The notes under the pieces: model-generated
Told to the model about the DNA's origin: nothing
What the model saw: the letters and a program-made list of their open reading frames with translations, nothing else
The model's database searches: none
Part shown: positions 16,125-24,867 of the stretch, piece by piece
Numbering within the stretch: the stretch's first letter is position 1
How the letters are laid out: each line of letters opens with the position of its first letter
Program-made: the position numbers and the translations under genes
Origin: Burkholderiales bacterium
GTDB taxonomy: Bacteria > Pseudomonadota > Gammaproteobacteria > Burkholderiales > Casimicrobiaceae
Length of the DNA stretch: 51,939 nt
Direction: 5' to 3'
Assembly: GCA_905339295.1 (NCBI GenBank)
Contig: CAJPFI010000025.1
Coordinates: forward strand, 1-51,939

Positions 16125-17015
16125 CTAGTTGCCGTACTCCCGCTCTTCGCGCGCGGGGCAGGCGGGCACGCGGCCGTAGTGCCCGACGCAGTGCTCGATG
16201 CGCAGCGACTCCTGGCACACGGTGCGTGCGATCGTATCGTCCGCCGGGCAGCGCGCGAGCGCATCGGCAAGCCGCTGCCAGCGATCCGGCGCGGCCTTCG
16301 GCATGGGCGCCTGTGCGACGACAACGGGCGGCAGACGCGGGGCGTCCACCGGTCCGAACGCGCTCAGTCCGGGCATCGACGCGCCGCCTGCGTTCGCCGG
16401 GGCGGGCGCACGCGGCGCGGATGCGGACGCCCCTAGTGCGGCGTCAGCGGCGCGGGGCAGCGCGATGCTTGAGGGCAATGTGCGCGGATCGAGCGTTTCG
16501 CGCATGAGCGCGATGCCTGGCGCGGGCGTGCGCGCCGCCGCGCCGGCGGGCCCGGCCGGCGCCGCCCCGGAACCCGGCTTCGACCGGCTGTCGGTCGTCG
16601 CCGACGCGTTGATCGCCTCGGCCTCCGTGCGGGCGGGCGCGGCGAGGCTGCGCGGCGCGATGGCGTCGGCGTCGCCGTTCGTGCGCGCCATCCACGCGCC
16701 GGACGCGCCGACCACGCCGGCGGCCGCGAGCACCCATGCGAATCGCGACACGCGCGCGAGGCGGCGCGGCGATTCCGCCGTGCCGGCCGTCCCGACCGGG
16801 ACGGCCGGGACGGGATTCACCCGCGGCGGTCGCTGGCGCGGACGGCGCCTCGGCACGATCGCCTCCGACACCGTCGTGTCGCGCGCCCGCTTGAGCGCCG
16901 ACTTGCACGGCGCGCAAAGGCGCTCGCCCGGCGCGGTGGGCTGGCGGCAGATCGAGCACGTCGTCGATCGGGGCGGGCGGCGTATGTCCGGCATGGGCGT
17001 GCGCACGGCCGGCAC
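16125..17015 (-). CDS. Paralogue A: zinc-ribbon membrane protein with C-terminal four-Cys domain
   Basis: This 296-residue protein has three parts. Residues about 18-40 hold a zinc ribbon with two Cys-x-x-Cys pairs (CSIC and CAPC). A single membrane span follows (FAWVLAAAGVVGASGAWMA), then a long Ala/Pro/Ser-rich linker. The last 50 residues form a compact domain with the spacing C-x10-C-x8-C-x9-C-P, a preceding RWQRL helix and a closing YGN. The same domain ends two more proteins in this window, at 21508-22518 and 24868-25533. The likely topology is zinc ribbon inside, cysteine domain in the periplasm with two disulphides. Role unknown. It is divergent from the lipoprotein gene at 17134. Confidence 0.7.
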   Translation of the reverse strand: MPAVRTPMPDIRRPPRSTTCSICRQPTAPGERLCAPCKSALKRARDTTVSEAIVPRRRPRQRPPRVNPVPAVPVGTAGTAESPRRLARVSRFAWVLAAAGVVGASGAWMARTNGDADAIAPRSLAAPARTEAEAINASATTDSRSKPGSGAAPAGPAGAAARTPAPGIALMRETLDPRTLPSSIALPRAADAALGASASAPRAPAPANAGGASMPGLSAFGPVDAPRLPPVVVAQAPMPKAAPDRWQRLADALARCPADDTIARTVCQESLRIEHCVGHYGRVPACPAREEREYGN

Positions 17016-17034
17016 CGGCCGTCGTTGTACGCTA

Positions 17035-17053
17035 CTATGACATTGTCATCGCA
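17035..17053. promoter_or_regulatory. Dyad element ATGACA-T-TGTCAT type
   Basis: ATGAC and GTCAT half sites face each other around ATT, making a 13-base near-perfect dyad within a 19-base element matching 15 of 19 positions of 3332-3350. It lies between the divergent genes starting at 17015 and 17134. An operator for a dimeric regulator is the simplest reading. Confidence 0.4.
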
Positions 17054-17133
17054 CTCCGGAATTGCCGCCCGTCGGCTCCCGGCGCCCGATCGCCGGATGG
17101 GCGAACGCGCGCCGCTTCAGCTAGCATCGCCCG

Positions 17134-17823
17134 GTGAACCCCGCCTACCCGATCGCGCTTTGCGCGGCCGCCGCCCTGCTCTCCGGCTGCGAGCGCGTCG
17201 CGGCGCTCGCCACCGGCACGCCGTTCGCGAGCTTCGAGGCGCGCTGCGCCGCGCTCGAGGACGGCCGCATCGATGTCGTCCGCGTCCCGAGCGAGGTGAC
17301 CGAGGACTATGCGCACGATCACGCCGACCTCGCGCGGCTCGCGGAGTCCGCCTCCCCCAGGCACCGCACCGTGGGCCTCACGCGCGCGAAGTTCGGCTAC
17401 CGCTCGACCCTCGAGCTCGACGGGCTCGAGGACCCGCGCGGCGCCCGATCCTGCGCACGGCCCCGCGTGCGCATCGAGGTCGCCGCGTCGTCGATGACCG
17501 TCTATGTCGCGCGCGAGTTCCGCGGAGATCCGTGCCGCGAGCCGCTCATCCTCGAGCACGAGCACAGGCACGTCGACGTGTTCGAGCGCTACGCCGACGA
17601 GGCCTCCCCGGCGCTCGAGCGCGAGCTCGATGCGCTCGTCGGACGCCGCGTCCGCCACGGCGCGACGATCGCCGAGGTGCAGCAGGCGCTCTCCGCCGAG
17701 CTCACCGCGCACCTCGAGGCGTTCATGGCGAGCGCGCGCGACGAGCTCGCCGCGCGGCACGCGGCGGTCGACACGCACGAGGAGTACGGCAAGCTCGCGC
17801 GCATGTGCGGCGCCACGCCCTGA
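17134..17823 (+). CDS. Lipoprotein, putative metallopeptidase-like (HExxH)
   Basis: This 229-residue protein has a short lipoprotein signal (ALLSGC, Cys near 19). In the second half, ILEHEHRHVDVFERYADEA carries HEHRH, which fits HExxH, followed by a helix with acidic residues. The pattern resembles DUF922-like proteins with a putative zinc site. Three or four other Cys may form disulphides. The GTG start at 17134 is chosen because the signal peptide begins there. Its 3' end is 21 bases from the convergent creA-like gene. Peptidase activity is inference only. Confidence 0.55.
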   Translation: MNPAYPIALCAAAALLSGCERVAALATGTPFASFEARCAALEDGRIDVVRVPSEVTEDYAHDHADLARLAESASPRHRTVGLTRAKFGYRSTLELDGLEDPRGARSCARPRVRIEVAASSMTVYVAREFRGDPCREPLILEHEHRHVDVFERYADEASPALERELDALVGRRVRHGATIAEVQQALSAELTAHLEAFMASARDELAARHAAVDTHEEYGKLARMCGATP

Positions 17824-17844
17824 CGCCTGCGCGGCGCTGCGGCG

Positions 17845-18333
17845 TCAGCGCGGCGCGAGCGGGATCGCGTGGCCGAGCACCGGCAGCGCGGTGACCGCGT
17901 TGTCCGGGTGCCCGTCGATCAGCCGGTCGGCGTAGGTGAGGTAGACCAGCGTGTTGCGCCTGGCGTCGACGATGCGCACGACGCGCACGTGCTTGAACAC
18001 GAGCGACGCGCTTTCGCTGAACACCTCCTCCTGGCGCGGCAGCGGTTCACGGAACGCGATGGCGCCCGCCTGCCGGCACGCGACCGAGAAGCGCGCCGGG
18101 TCCTCCGCCAGGCCGAGCGCGCCCTTGATGCCGCCGGTCTTCGCCCGCGAGACGTAGCAGGCGACGCCCGACACCTTGGGGTCGTCGAACGCCTCGACGA
18201 CGACCTTGTGGTCCGGCCCGAGCAGCTTGAACGCGGTGTCGACCGAGCCGATTTCCTCGGCGTTCGCGATCCCGAGCCCCGCCGCCGCCGCGATCGCGGC
18301 CCATCCCGCACTCCGTCGTCCCGCGCCACGCAT
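17845..18333 (-). CDS. creA: CreA family periplasmic protein
   Basis: This 162-residue protein has an Ala-rich signal ending near NAEEIGSVDTAF. The family's recognisable stretch is present: DHKVVVEAFDDPKVSGVACYVSRAKTGGIKG(A)LGLAEDPARFSVACRQAG, then FKHVRVVRIVD and NTLVYLTYADRLIDG. CreA-like proteins are found across Proteobacteria and their function is not known. It is divergent from the uracil/xanthine permease gene, with a 110-base gap. Confidence 0.9.
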   Translation of the reverse strand: MRGAGRRSAGWAAIAAAAGLGIANAEEIGSVDTAFKLLGPDHKVVVEAFDDPKVSGVACYVSRAKTGGIKGALGLAEDPARFSVACRQAGAIAFREPLPRQEEVFSESASLVFKHVRVVRIVDARRNTLVYLTYADRLIDGHPDNAVTALPVLGHAIPLAPR

Positions 18334-18443
18334 CGTCGTCCCTCCGCATCACCGGAACCGATCGTAGCAGGAGCGTCCCGACGACATTGACCGGCCCTAG
18401 AATGCTGCGACCGCGGCGAGGCGACCGCGCAAGGGAGGAGACG

Positions 18444-19727
18444 ATGCGTACAGAAGGCTTGTTCCCGGCATGGCCGGTGAAGACAGTGGGCGTGATCGCG
18501 CCCGACGAGCGGCTGCCATGGCCGCAGACCGTCGCGATGGGCGCGCAGCACGTCGTCGCGATGTTCGGCGCGACCGTGCTCGCGCCGCTCCTGATGGGCT
18601 TCGACCCGAACGTCGCGGTGCTGATGTCGGGCGTCGGCACGCTGGTGTTCTTCGCGATCACGCAGGGGCGCGTGCCGAGCTACCTGGGCTCGAGCTTCGC
18701 GTTCATCGGCGTCGTGATCGCCGCGACCGGCTACGCGGGAAGCGGCGCGAATGCGGCCCTGCCGGTCGCGCTCGGCGGCATCGTCGCGTGCGGGCTCGTC
18801 TACGCGCTCGTCGGCTTCGCGGTGATGGCGAGCGGCACTGGCTGGGTCGAGCGCCTGATGCCGCCGGTGGTCACCGGGGCGGTGGTCGCCGTGATCGGGC
18901 TCAACCTCGCGCCGATCGCGGTCAAGGGCGCGACCGGCACGCCGTTCGACGCCTGGCTGGCGGTCGTGACCATCGTGTGCGTCGGCGGCGTCGCGGTGTT
19001 CACGCGCGGCCTGGTGCAGCGCCTGCTGATCCTCGTGGGGCTCCTGATCGCATGCGTGATCTACGCGGCGCTCGCCAACGGCATGGGACTGGGCAAGCCG
19101 ATCGAGACCGCCGCGATCGCCGCGGCCCCGTGGATCGGCGCGCCGCGCTTCGCCGCGCCGGTGTTCGACGGCAACGCGATCGCGCTGATCGCGCCGGTCG
19201 CCGTGATCCTCGTTGCCGAGAACCTCGGTCACCTGAAGGCCGTCGCGGCGATGACCGGCCGCAACCTCGATCCGATGATCGGCCGCGCGTTCGTCGGCGA
19301 CGGCGTCGCGACGATGATCGCCGGCAGCGTCGGCGGCACTGGCGTCACGACCTACGCGGAAAACATCGGCGTGATGGCGGTCACGAAGATCTACTCGACG
19401 CTGGTGTTCGTCGTCGCGGCGCTGATCGCGATCCTGCTCGGCTTCTCGCCCAAGTTCGGCGCGCTGATCCAGGCGATTCCGGCTGCCGTGCTGGGCGGCG
19501 TGTCGATCGTGGTGTTCGGCCTGATCGCCGCCGCGGGCGCGCGCATCTGGGTCGACAACAAGGTCGACTTCTCGGCCAACCACAACCTGATCGTGGCTGC
19601 CGTGACACTCGTGCTCGGCGCCGGCGACTTCACGCTCGAGCTCGCCGGATTCACGCTGGGCGGCATCGGCACGGCGACGTTCGGCGCCATCCTGCTCAAC
19701 CTCGCCCTCGCGCCGCGCCCCCGCTAG
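18444..19727 (+). CDS. Uracil/xanthine permease family transporter
   Basis: This 427-residue protein belongs to the nucleobase-cation symporter 2 family (UraA/RutG-like). Visible signs are the opening TVAMGAQHVVAMFGATVLAPLLMGFDP, the QGRVPSYLGSSFAFIG segment, VIGLNLAPIAVKGA, VAVILVAENLGHLKAVAAMTGRNLDPMIGRAFVGDGVATM and GGTGVTTYAENIGVMAVTK. The NLGHLKA and TYAENIG motifs hold the substrate Glu residues of this family. It should import uracil or a related base with protons. The ATG at 18444 follows a strong GGGAGGAG ribosome site. Confidence 0.92.
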   Translation: MRTEGLFPAWPVKTVGVIAPDERLPWPQTVAMGAQHVVAMFGATVLAPLLMGFDPNVAVLMSGVGTLVFFAITQGRVPSYLGSSFAFIGVVIAATGYAGSGANAALPVALGGIVACGLVYALVGFAVMASGTGWVERLMPPVVTGAVVAVIGLNLAPIAVKGATGTPFDAWLAVVTIVCVGGVAVFTRGLVQRLLILVGLLIACVIYAALANGMGLGKPIETAAIAAAPWIGAPRFAAPVFDGNAIALIAPVAVILVAENLGHLKAVAAMTGRNLDPMIGRAFVGDGVATMIAGSVGGTGVTTYAENIGVMAVTKIYSTLVFVVAALIAILLGFSPKFGALIQAIPAAVLGGVSIVVFGLIAAAGARIWVDNKVDFSANHNLIVAAVTLVLGAGDFTLELAGFTLGGIGTATFGAILLNLALAPRPR

Positions 19728-19788
19728 CGCGGGTGGACACGCGCCGCGGTTCGCGGTTGAATGGGGCACCCGTTCCGGAGATCCGCCG

Positions 19789-20256
19789 ATGGACGCGACC
19801 CGACCCAGGCACCGCCGCCTTGCCGCCATCGTGGCGGCCGTGCTCGCCTGCGGGACGCTGGCCGCGCCCGCGCTCGCGGCCCCGCCCTGCTACACGGTCT
19901 ACGACGCCCGGGGCGGGATCGTCTACCGCGGTCACGCGAGCCCGTTCGACGGCGCGCTCGATCCGGCGTCGCACGGGCGCGCGGCAATGCGCGCCCGCGG
20001 CGAGCACCTCGTGTTCTTCGAGGCGGACCACTGCGTGCCGGTGGCGCGCGCCGGCGGGTCCGGCGGCCGGCCCCTGACCGCCGACGACATCGTCGCGGAC
20101 TTCCCCGGCCGCGCGCCCCCGGGTACCGGCGGAGTCACCGGGGCGGCCGGCGGAGGTGCGCCGATGTCCGCGGGCCCGTCGTTCGGCGGCCCTGCCGCAC
20201 GCATCACCGCGCCGGCGAGCAGCGCCATCCAGACCCGCGTCGGCGCGTACCGCTGA
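19789..20256 (+). CDS. Small exported protein of unknown function
   Basis: This 155-residue protein has a signal peptide ([21 protein letters not shown]). The mature start [26 protein letters not shown] followed by [14 protein letters not shown] has one Cys pair likely to be oxidised in the periplasm. The second half is Gly/Ala/Pro-rich and probably flexible. I do not recognise a family. It lies 61 bases after the permease gene and may be co-transcribed with it. Confidence 0.55.
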   Translation: MDATRPRHRRLAAIVAAVLACGTLAAPALAAPPCYTVYDARGGIVYRGHASPFDGALDPASHGRAAMRARGEHLVFFEADHCVPVARAGGSGGRPLTADDIVADFPGRAPPGTGGVTGAAGGGAPMSAGPSFGGPAARITAPASSAIQTRVGAYR

Positions 20257-20375
20257 TCCGCCCGGATTCGACGCATCCGCGGCGGCGCGTCCGGCGCGCA
20301 TCGGCGATCGCCCGTGACACGCGCGCTCGCGCGCGACTACACTCGCGGTCGTTCCCACAGCACCGCGACTCCTCC

Positions 20376-21125
20376 ATGAGCCCGAACAAGATCGCCATCG
20401 TCACCGGCGCCGGCACCGGCATCGGCCGCGCCGTCGCGCTTGCCCTCGCCCGCCACGGCTGGCACGTCGCGCTCGCCGGGCGGCGCCGCGAGCCGCTCGA
20501 GGCAGTCGCCGCCGAGGCGCCCGCGGGCGGCACGCGCGCGGTGCCGACCGACGTCGCCGATCCCGCATCGGTCAGGGCACTGTTCGACGAGACGGTGCGC
20601 ACATGGGGGCGCGTGGACTTCCTGTTCAACAACGCCGGTGTCGGCGCCCCGCCGATCCCGCTCGAGGATCTGACGTTCGACCAGTGGAAGAACGTGGTCG
20701 ACATCAACCTGACCGGCTCCTTCCTGTGCCTCCAGGCGGCGTTTCGCGCGATGAAGTCCCAGACGCCGCGCGGCGGGCGCATCGTCAACAACGGATCGAT
20801 CTCCGCGCATGCGCCGCGACCGAACTCGGCGCCCTACACGTCGACCAAGCACGCGATCACCGGATTGACGAAGGCGGCGTCGCTCGACGGCCGCAAGTAC
20901 GACATCGCTGTCGGCCAGATCGACATCGGCAACGCCGCGACGGAGATGGCCGCGAAGATGGCGACCGGCGTGCCTCAGGCGAACGGTCAGGTCGCGATCG
21001 AGCCGCTGATGGACGTCGCGCACGTCGGCGACGCGGTGCTCCACATGGCGGAACTGCCGCTTGCGTCGAACGTCCAGTTCATGACGATCATGGCGACGAA
21101 GATGCCCTTCGTCGGCCGCGGGTGA
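20376..21125 (+). CDS. Short-chain dehydrogenase/reductase
   Basis: This 249-residue protein is a classical SDR. It has the nucleotide-binding [10 protein letters not shown] (T-G-x3-G-x-G), an AGRRRE stretch after beta-2 typical of NADP preference, [17 protein letters not shown] with the catalytic Ser and the YTSTK catalytic Tyr-x3-Lys. The late segment [14 protein letters not shown] replaces the usual PGxxxT loop. Substrate cannot be inferred. It starts with ATG at 20376. Confidence 0.9.
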   Translation: MSPNKIAIVTGAGTGIGRAVALALARHGWHVALAGRRREPLEAVAAEAPAGGTRAVPTDVADPASVRALFDETVRTWGRVDFLFNNAGVGAPPIPLEDLTFDQWKNVVDINLTGSFLCLQAAFRAMKSQTPRGGRIVNNGSISAHAPRPNSAPYTSTKHAITGLTKAASLDGRKYDIAVGQIDIGNAATEMAAKMATGVPQANGQVAIEPLMDVAHVGDAVLHMAELPLASNVQFMTIMATKMPFVGRG

Positions 21126-21507
21126 CGCGGGCGGCCGGAGCGCGACGACCGGACGCGGTGCCGCGCGCCGCCACGGCCCCCCGGCAACCGTCGCCACGCC
21201 CGTCGGCGTCCCAGGCTCGGCCCGGGTGAACGACCCGGGCGGCGATCGCGGCCGGCGTCGCCCTGCACGGGACCGAAACGACGCAACCTTCCAGTCGGGG
21301 GCGACGGCGCGACGCCGCGCGCAGGGTGACGCAGGGCCCACTCCCGAGGGCGGGCACCGGGCCGACGCCGCGGGTCGCGCGTCCGGAAGGGTGGACGCAC
21401 GGACGCAACGTGGGGCATCCAGCGATTGGCTCGAGTACGCCAGCGCGCTGCGACGACGTGTTCCGCGGGGATTCCCCGGGGCCCGTCGGCGCTGGCGTTG
21501 ACCCGCC
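21126..21507. other. Intergenic stretch with one hairpin
   Basis: No frame here looks like a protein; translations are Arg/Pro/Gly-rich. The hairpin at 21220-21240 is the only structure seen. The stretch separates the end of the SDR gene from the end of paralogue B. Confidence 0.4.
21220..21240. terminator. Hairpin after the SDR gene
   Basis: GCCCGGGT at 21220-21227 pairs perfectly with ACCCGGGC at 21233-21240 around a 5-base loop. It sits about 95 bases after the SDR stop. It lacks a T run, so it could be a terminator or only a processing or protection stem. Confidence 0.4.
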
Positions 21508-22518
21508 CTAGTTCCCGTAGTCCGCCTGCCTCCCGCTCGGGCACTCGCTCGCGCGGCCCCACCAGCCTTCGCAGTAGCGCATGCGCACGCGCTGACCGCA
21601 GATCAGGTTCTCGAACAGGCCGCCCGACGGGCACGCGGCGATCTCCTCGCGCATGCGCTCCCAACGCGTCTGCGGTGCCGCGCCCGCGTGCGCCACCGCG
21701 GAGCTCGCGACGACCGGTGCGGGCACGGGAGCCGGAAGGACGGTGACGGCGCGACGCGCGCGCTGCCCGGCGCCCGGCGCGGGCTTGCGCACGGATCCGA
21801 TCGAGCGTGCCATCGGACGCGCCTGCTGCCGCGTCGCGGCGCGAGCCGCAGCCGCCGCGGCCGCCCCGTCGGCGGGCGGCAGCGCGTCGACGGTGTCGCC
21901 ACGCTCCCGCGTCTCGGCGTCGGGCGTCGCGCTCGCGACGGGCTCCGGCGCGGCGCCGCCGGTTCGCTCGATCCGCTCCTTCGGCGTCACGACCGCGGGC
22001 GCGACCGTCACGCGCGCGACCTCGTCCTGCAGGCCGCCGATGCGCTCGACGAAGACGAACGTGGCGAATACGAGCGCGCCAAGCGCGCTCCAGGCGACCA
22101 ATCGCTCTCCGCGCAGGCTCGCGCGGCGCGGCTCGAAGATCGGCTCGACCGGTTGCGGGTCGCGCGGGCGCGGAATCGGCGGCGGTCTGGACGGTGCGGT
22201 GGACACCGGCGCATCGGCCGGTCCCGGCGCGGCGGTGCGGCCAGCGTCCGACGCGACGGTCGTCGTGCGGGCGGCCGGCGTGGAGTCGGCGCGACGTGAC
22301 GGGGGCGGCGGAACCATCGGGGCGTGAGGGCGGGCTCGCGTGTTGCCGGGTGCGCGCTCGGACCGCAGGACCGAGCCGCAACGGGAGCAGACCCTGGCCC
22401 CCGGCGCCAGGCGAACGCCGCAGTGCCGGCGTGACGCGCCTGCGGCGGCGGGCGCGTCGACACCCTCGCCCTTGGTCAAGGGTTGCCGCCCCGCGTCACT
22501 CCCGACACCGTCCACCAC
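21508..22518 (-). CDS. Paralogue B: membrane protein with C-terminal four-Cys domain
   Basis: This 336-residue protein has a partial zinc ribbon near the N-terminus (RRHCG then CSRCG) in which one expected Cys is missing. A span (LVAWSALGALVFATFVFV) leads to a helical, then Ala/Pro/Arg-rich linker. The C-terminal 50 residues have the same C-x10-C-x8-C-x9-C-P spacing as paralogues A and C, with RWERM in front and the identical YGN end of A. The only start in frame before the ribbon is GTG at 22518, so the start is uncertain. It lies downstream of the subtilase on the same strand, 266 bases away. Confidence 0.65.
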   Translation of the reverse strand: MVDGVGSDAGRQPLTKGEGVDAPAAAGASRRHCGVRLAPGARVCSRCGSVLRSERAPGNTRARPHAPMVPPPPSRRADSTPAARTTTVASDAGRTAAPGPADAPVSTAPSRPPPIPRPRDPQPVEPIFEPRRASLRGERLVAWSALGALVFATFVFVERIGGLQDEVARVTVAPAVVTPKERIERTGGAAPEPVASATPDAETRERGDTVDALPPADGAAAAAAARAATRQQARPMARSIGSVRKPAPGAGQRARRAVTVLPAPVPAPVVASSAVAHAGAAPQTRWERMREEIAACPSGGLFENLICGQRVRMRYCEGWWGRASECPSGRQADYGN

Positions 22519-22645
22519 ACTCTCGCCCCCGAGCGCAATCTCGAAGCAACTTCCGCACCGCGGCGTCGCCGACGAACGACGACCGCCCGCCGGGGTCCCG
22601 GCGGCGAGCGCTCGGCCGCGCAGCGGGGAATCGCCTCCGCGCCCG

Positions 22646-22766
22646 GCGACCGAAGGGCCGCCCCGAGGTCGCCTGCCCCCTCAGGGGGGACGCGTGCCGG
22701 CACGCGTCGGACGGATCACGGCTGCCGCCCCGGGGATGCGGTCCCTTGGAGGAGGCGAACTTCGCC
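22646..22766. repeat. Cluster of four inverted repeats, REP-like
   Basis: Four dyads follow each other between the subtilase and paralogue B: 6-base arms at 22646-22651 and 22667-22672, a short GC stem at 22676-22688, a perfect 18-base palindrome at 22690-22707 and a 13-base dyad (GGCGAA-C-TTCGCC) at 22754-22766. They resemble extragenic palindromic repeats common in GC-rich Betaproteobacteria. A copy count elsewhere in the genome would be needed to call it a repeat family. Confidence 0.4.
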
Positions 22767-22784
22767 CGCTTCGGCGGGGTCGCG

Positions 22785-24626
22785 CTACCCACGCGCACCT
22801 CGCGCCGCCGCGACCGCGTTGCGCGGATGGACGAGCACGCGGCGCCCGTCGGCCGTCCTCTCGGCGGTGTCGCGGATGATCGCGATCACCTGCGGCGGCG
22901 AGAGCCCCGGATTCACCGCGAGTAGCTTCGCGGCGAGATTGGTCACCTGCGGCGCGGCCATCGACGTGCCGGACTCGGGGATGCGCTCGCCGCCCGGGAT
23001 CACGCTGTCGACGAGGTAGCCGTTGGCGTGCACCACGACGGTCTTGCCGTAGCTCGTGAACGACGCCTCGTCGCCCGCCTTGTCGACCGCACCGACGGTG
23101 ATCACGTTGGGCAGCGCGATGTCGGCCGGGACCGCTTCGGCGAACGTCGAGTCCGCGTTCTCGTTGCCCGCCGCGGCGACGAACAGGATCTCCGGCGCGG
23201 ACGACATGGCCCGGACGAACGCGTCCTTGCCGATGTCGAACCAGTCGCGCGCGATCGTCCGTCGCTCGTCGGGCGATTTTCCGATGGCGCACTGCTCGAG
23301 CTGGCCCTCGACGTCGCCGACGCTGCCGCCGAAGCTCATGTTGACCACGCGCACGCCGTGGCGGCGGAAGAACCCGACGTAGGCCTGCAGGTTGCGGGCG
23401 TCCTTGTGCGCGAGCTCGAGGCTCGGGCACGGATCGGGCTGGAGCGTGTACCCGAACTCGATGCGCGCGTTCACCAGCCTGACGTACGGATTGCCGGCCG
23501 CGGCGATGCCGGCGACGTGCGTGCCGTGGATGTAGTTGCCCGCGGCGGAGAGTTCCTCGATCGCGGACCTGTACTGGTCGGGCCGGAGGTTCGACAGGAA
23601 CTGCTTGACCTCGGAAGCCTCCGCGCTGTCGACGTTCGCCTGCAGGTCGGAGAAGCCCTTCAGCCGCGACTTCATGCGCGGCAGCCTGTCCCTGAGCTCC
23701 GCCGGGATCGGGAAAAGCTCGCCCGTCGCCGGATCCGAGTACCTGTCGAACGCGATCATCGCCGGCGAGCCCGATGCATCGCGAACGACACGGTCGCCGA
23801 AGAGCGCGGTGTCGACGCCGCTGTCCCAGATCGCCACGACGACCGGGGCGTATCCGCCTCCCGCGGGCAGCGTCGCCTCGCGCGCCGCCCAGATGTCCGC
23901 CTTCTCGACCCGGTTCGCCGCCAGGTACGCGCCGTACGCGTCGGCCAGCGTCGACTTGAGCGGAAGCTGCACCGCGAGCCGGTACTTCGCGGCGACGATC
24001 CCCGGCGCGAAGTCGGACGACAGGCTGCCCGACCGGTCGACGATCGGCTGGATCACGTCGCGCAGCTGGCCCAGGACAAGCGCCTCGCTGATCACCTCGG
24101 CCGAGGTCCTGGCGCCCTTCACGTTGTTCTCGACGACCGCGTATGGCATGGCGTCGAGCTCGGCGCGCAGGCGCCGCGCGACCTCGGCACGCCAGCCATC
24201 GCCGCCCGTCGCGCCGGTCGCGCGCCGCGCCCCGTCGATCGCGCGGAGCAGCATGCCCGACGTGAGCTTGTCCGCGGGCTTCTCCTCGAGCGCACGGATG
24301 CGCGCGAGCTTCGCCATCGCGTCGTCGTGGCGTCCCTCGAGCCAGTCGAGCTGGAGCAGCGTGCCGAGGAGCTGGCGCTCGGTGGCCTTGTCCGCGATCT
24401 CGTAGCGGTCCAGCACGGACTGCGTGTCGCGACGCACCGCGGCGGCGAACGGCGCGAATGCCGCGGGATCGGCGAGCAGGCGCTCGACCTTGCCGTCGAT
24501 GCGGTACTCGAACCTCGGCAGGTCGGCCGCCTTCTCGATGCGCTGCTTCGCGACCTGGGCCGGCGCGGACTGCGCCAGCGCGAACGTCGCGGCGAGCGCC
24601 GCAAGGGAAACGCGCAGGAATGCCAT
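22785..24626 (-). CDS. Secreted subtilisin-like serine protease (S8)
   Basis: This 613-residue protein has a signal peptide (LAALAATFALAQSAPAQ) and a long N-terminal region (about 25-255) likely to be a prodomain. The catalytic triad is visible: Asp in VVVAIWDSGVD (D268), His in YIHGTHVAG (H367) and Ser in ESGTSMAAPQV (S555), with the oxyanion Asn in VAAAGNENADS. The roughly 100 residues between Asp and His exceed the usual spacing, so an insert is present. It should be exported and act in the periplasm or outside. The ATG at 24626 is chosen because it starts the signal peptide. It lies between two genes for the four-Cys paralogues on the same strand. Confidence 0.9.
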   Translation of the reverse strand: MAFLRVSLAALAATFALAQSAPAQVAKQRIEKAADLPRFEYRIDGKVERLLADPAAFAPFAAAVRRDTQSVLDRYEIADKATERQLLGTLLQLDWLEGRHDDAMAKLARIRALEEKPADKLTSGMLLRAIDGARRATGATGGDGWRAEVARRLRAELDAMPYAVVENNVKGARTSAEVISEALVLGQLRDVIQPIVDRSGSLSSDFAPGIVAAKYRLAVQLPLKSTLADAYGAYLAANRVEKADIWAAREATLPAGGGYAPVVVAIWDSGVDTALFGDRVVRDASGSPAMIAFDRYSDPATGELFPIPAELRDRLPRMKSRLKGFSDLQANVDSAEASEVKQFLSNLRPDQYRSAIEELSAAGNYIHGTHVAGIAAAGNPYVRLVNARIEFGYTLQPDPCPSLELAHKDARNLQAYVGFFRRHGVRVVNMSFGGSVGDVEGQLEQCAIGKSPDERRTIARDWFDIGKDAFVRAMSSAPEILFVAAAGNENADSTFAEAVPADIALPNVITVGAVDKAGDEASFTSYGKTVVVHANGYLVDSVIPGGERIPESGTSMAAPQVTNLAAKLLAVNPGLSPPQVIAIIRDTAERTADGRRVLVHPRNAVAAARGARG

Positions 24627-24867
24627 CGATCCAGTCTCCGGTGGGGGAACGCTGCCGGCGGCCGCGGTCCCCGGATGGGCCGGGCAGTCTATCCGAAGAT
24701 GCGCGCCCGGGAAGGCGGCCGCGCGCCCGATCCGACCGGACGGTCCGGTGCACGACGAAACGCGACGCCCCACGACCAGGCGTCCGTGCTGCGCGGTCGC
24801 TCGCCGCCGTCGCGTCCGCTCGGGCAATCGCGTCCTGGCGCCGCCCGGTGCCGCCGCCCCGAGCGGG

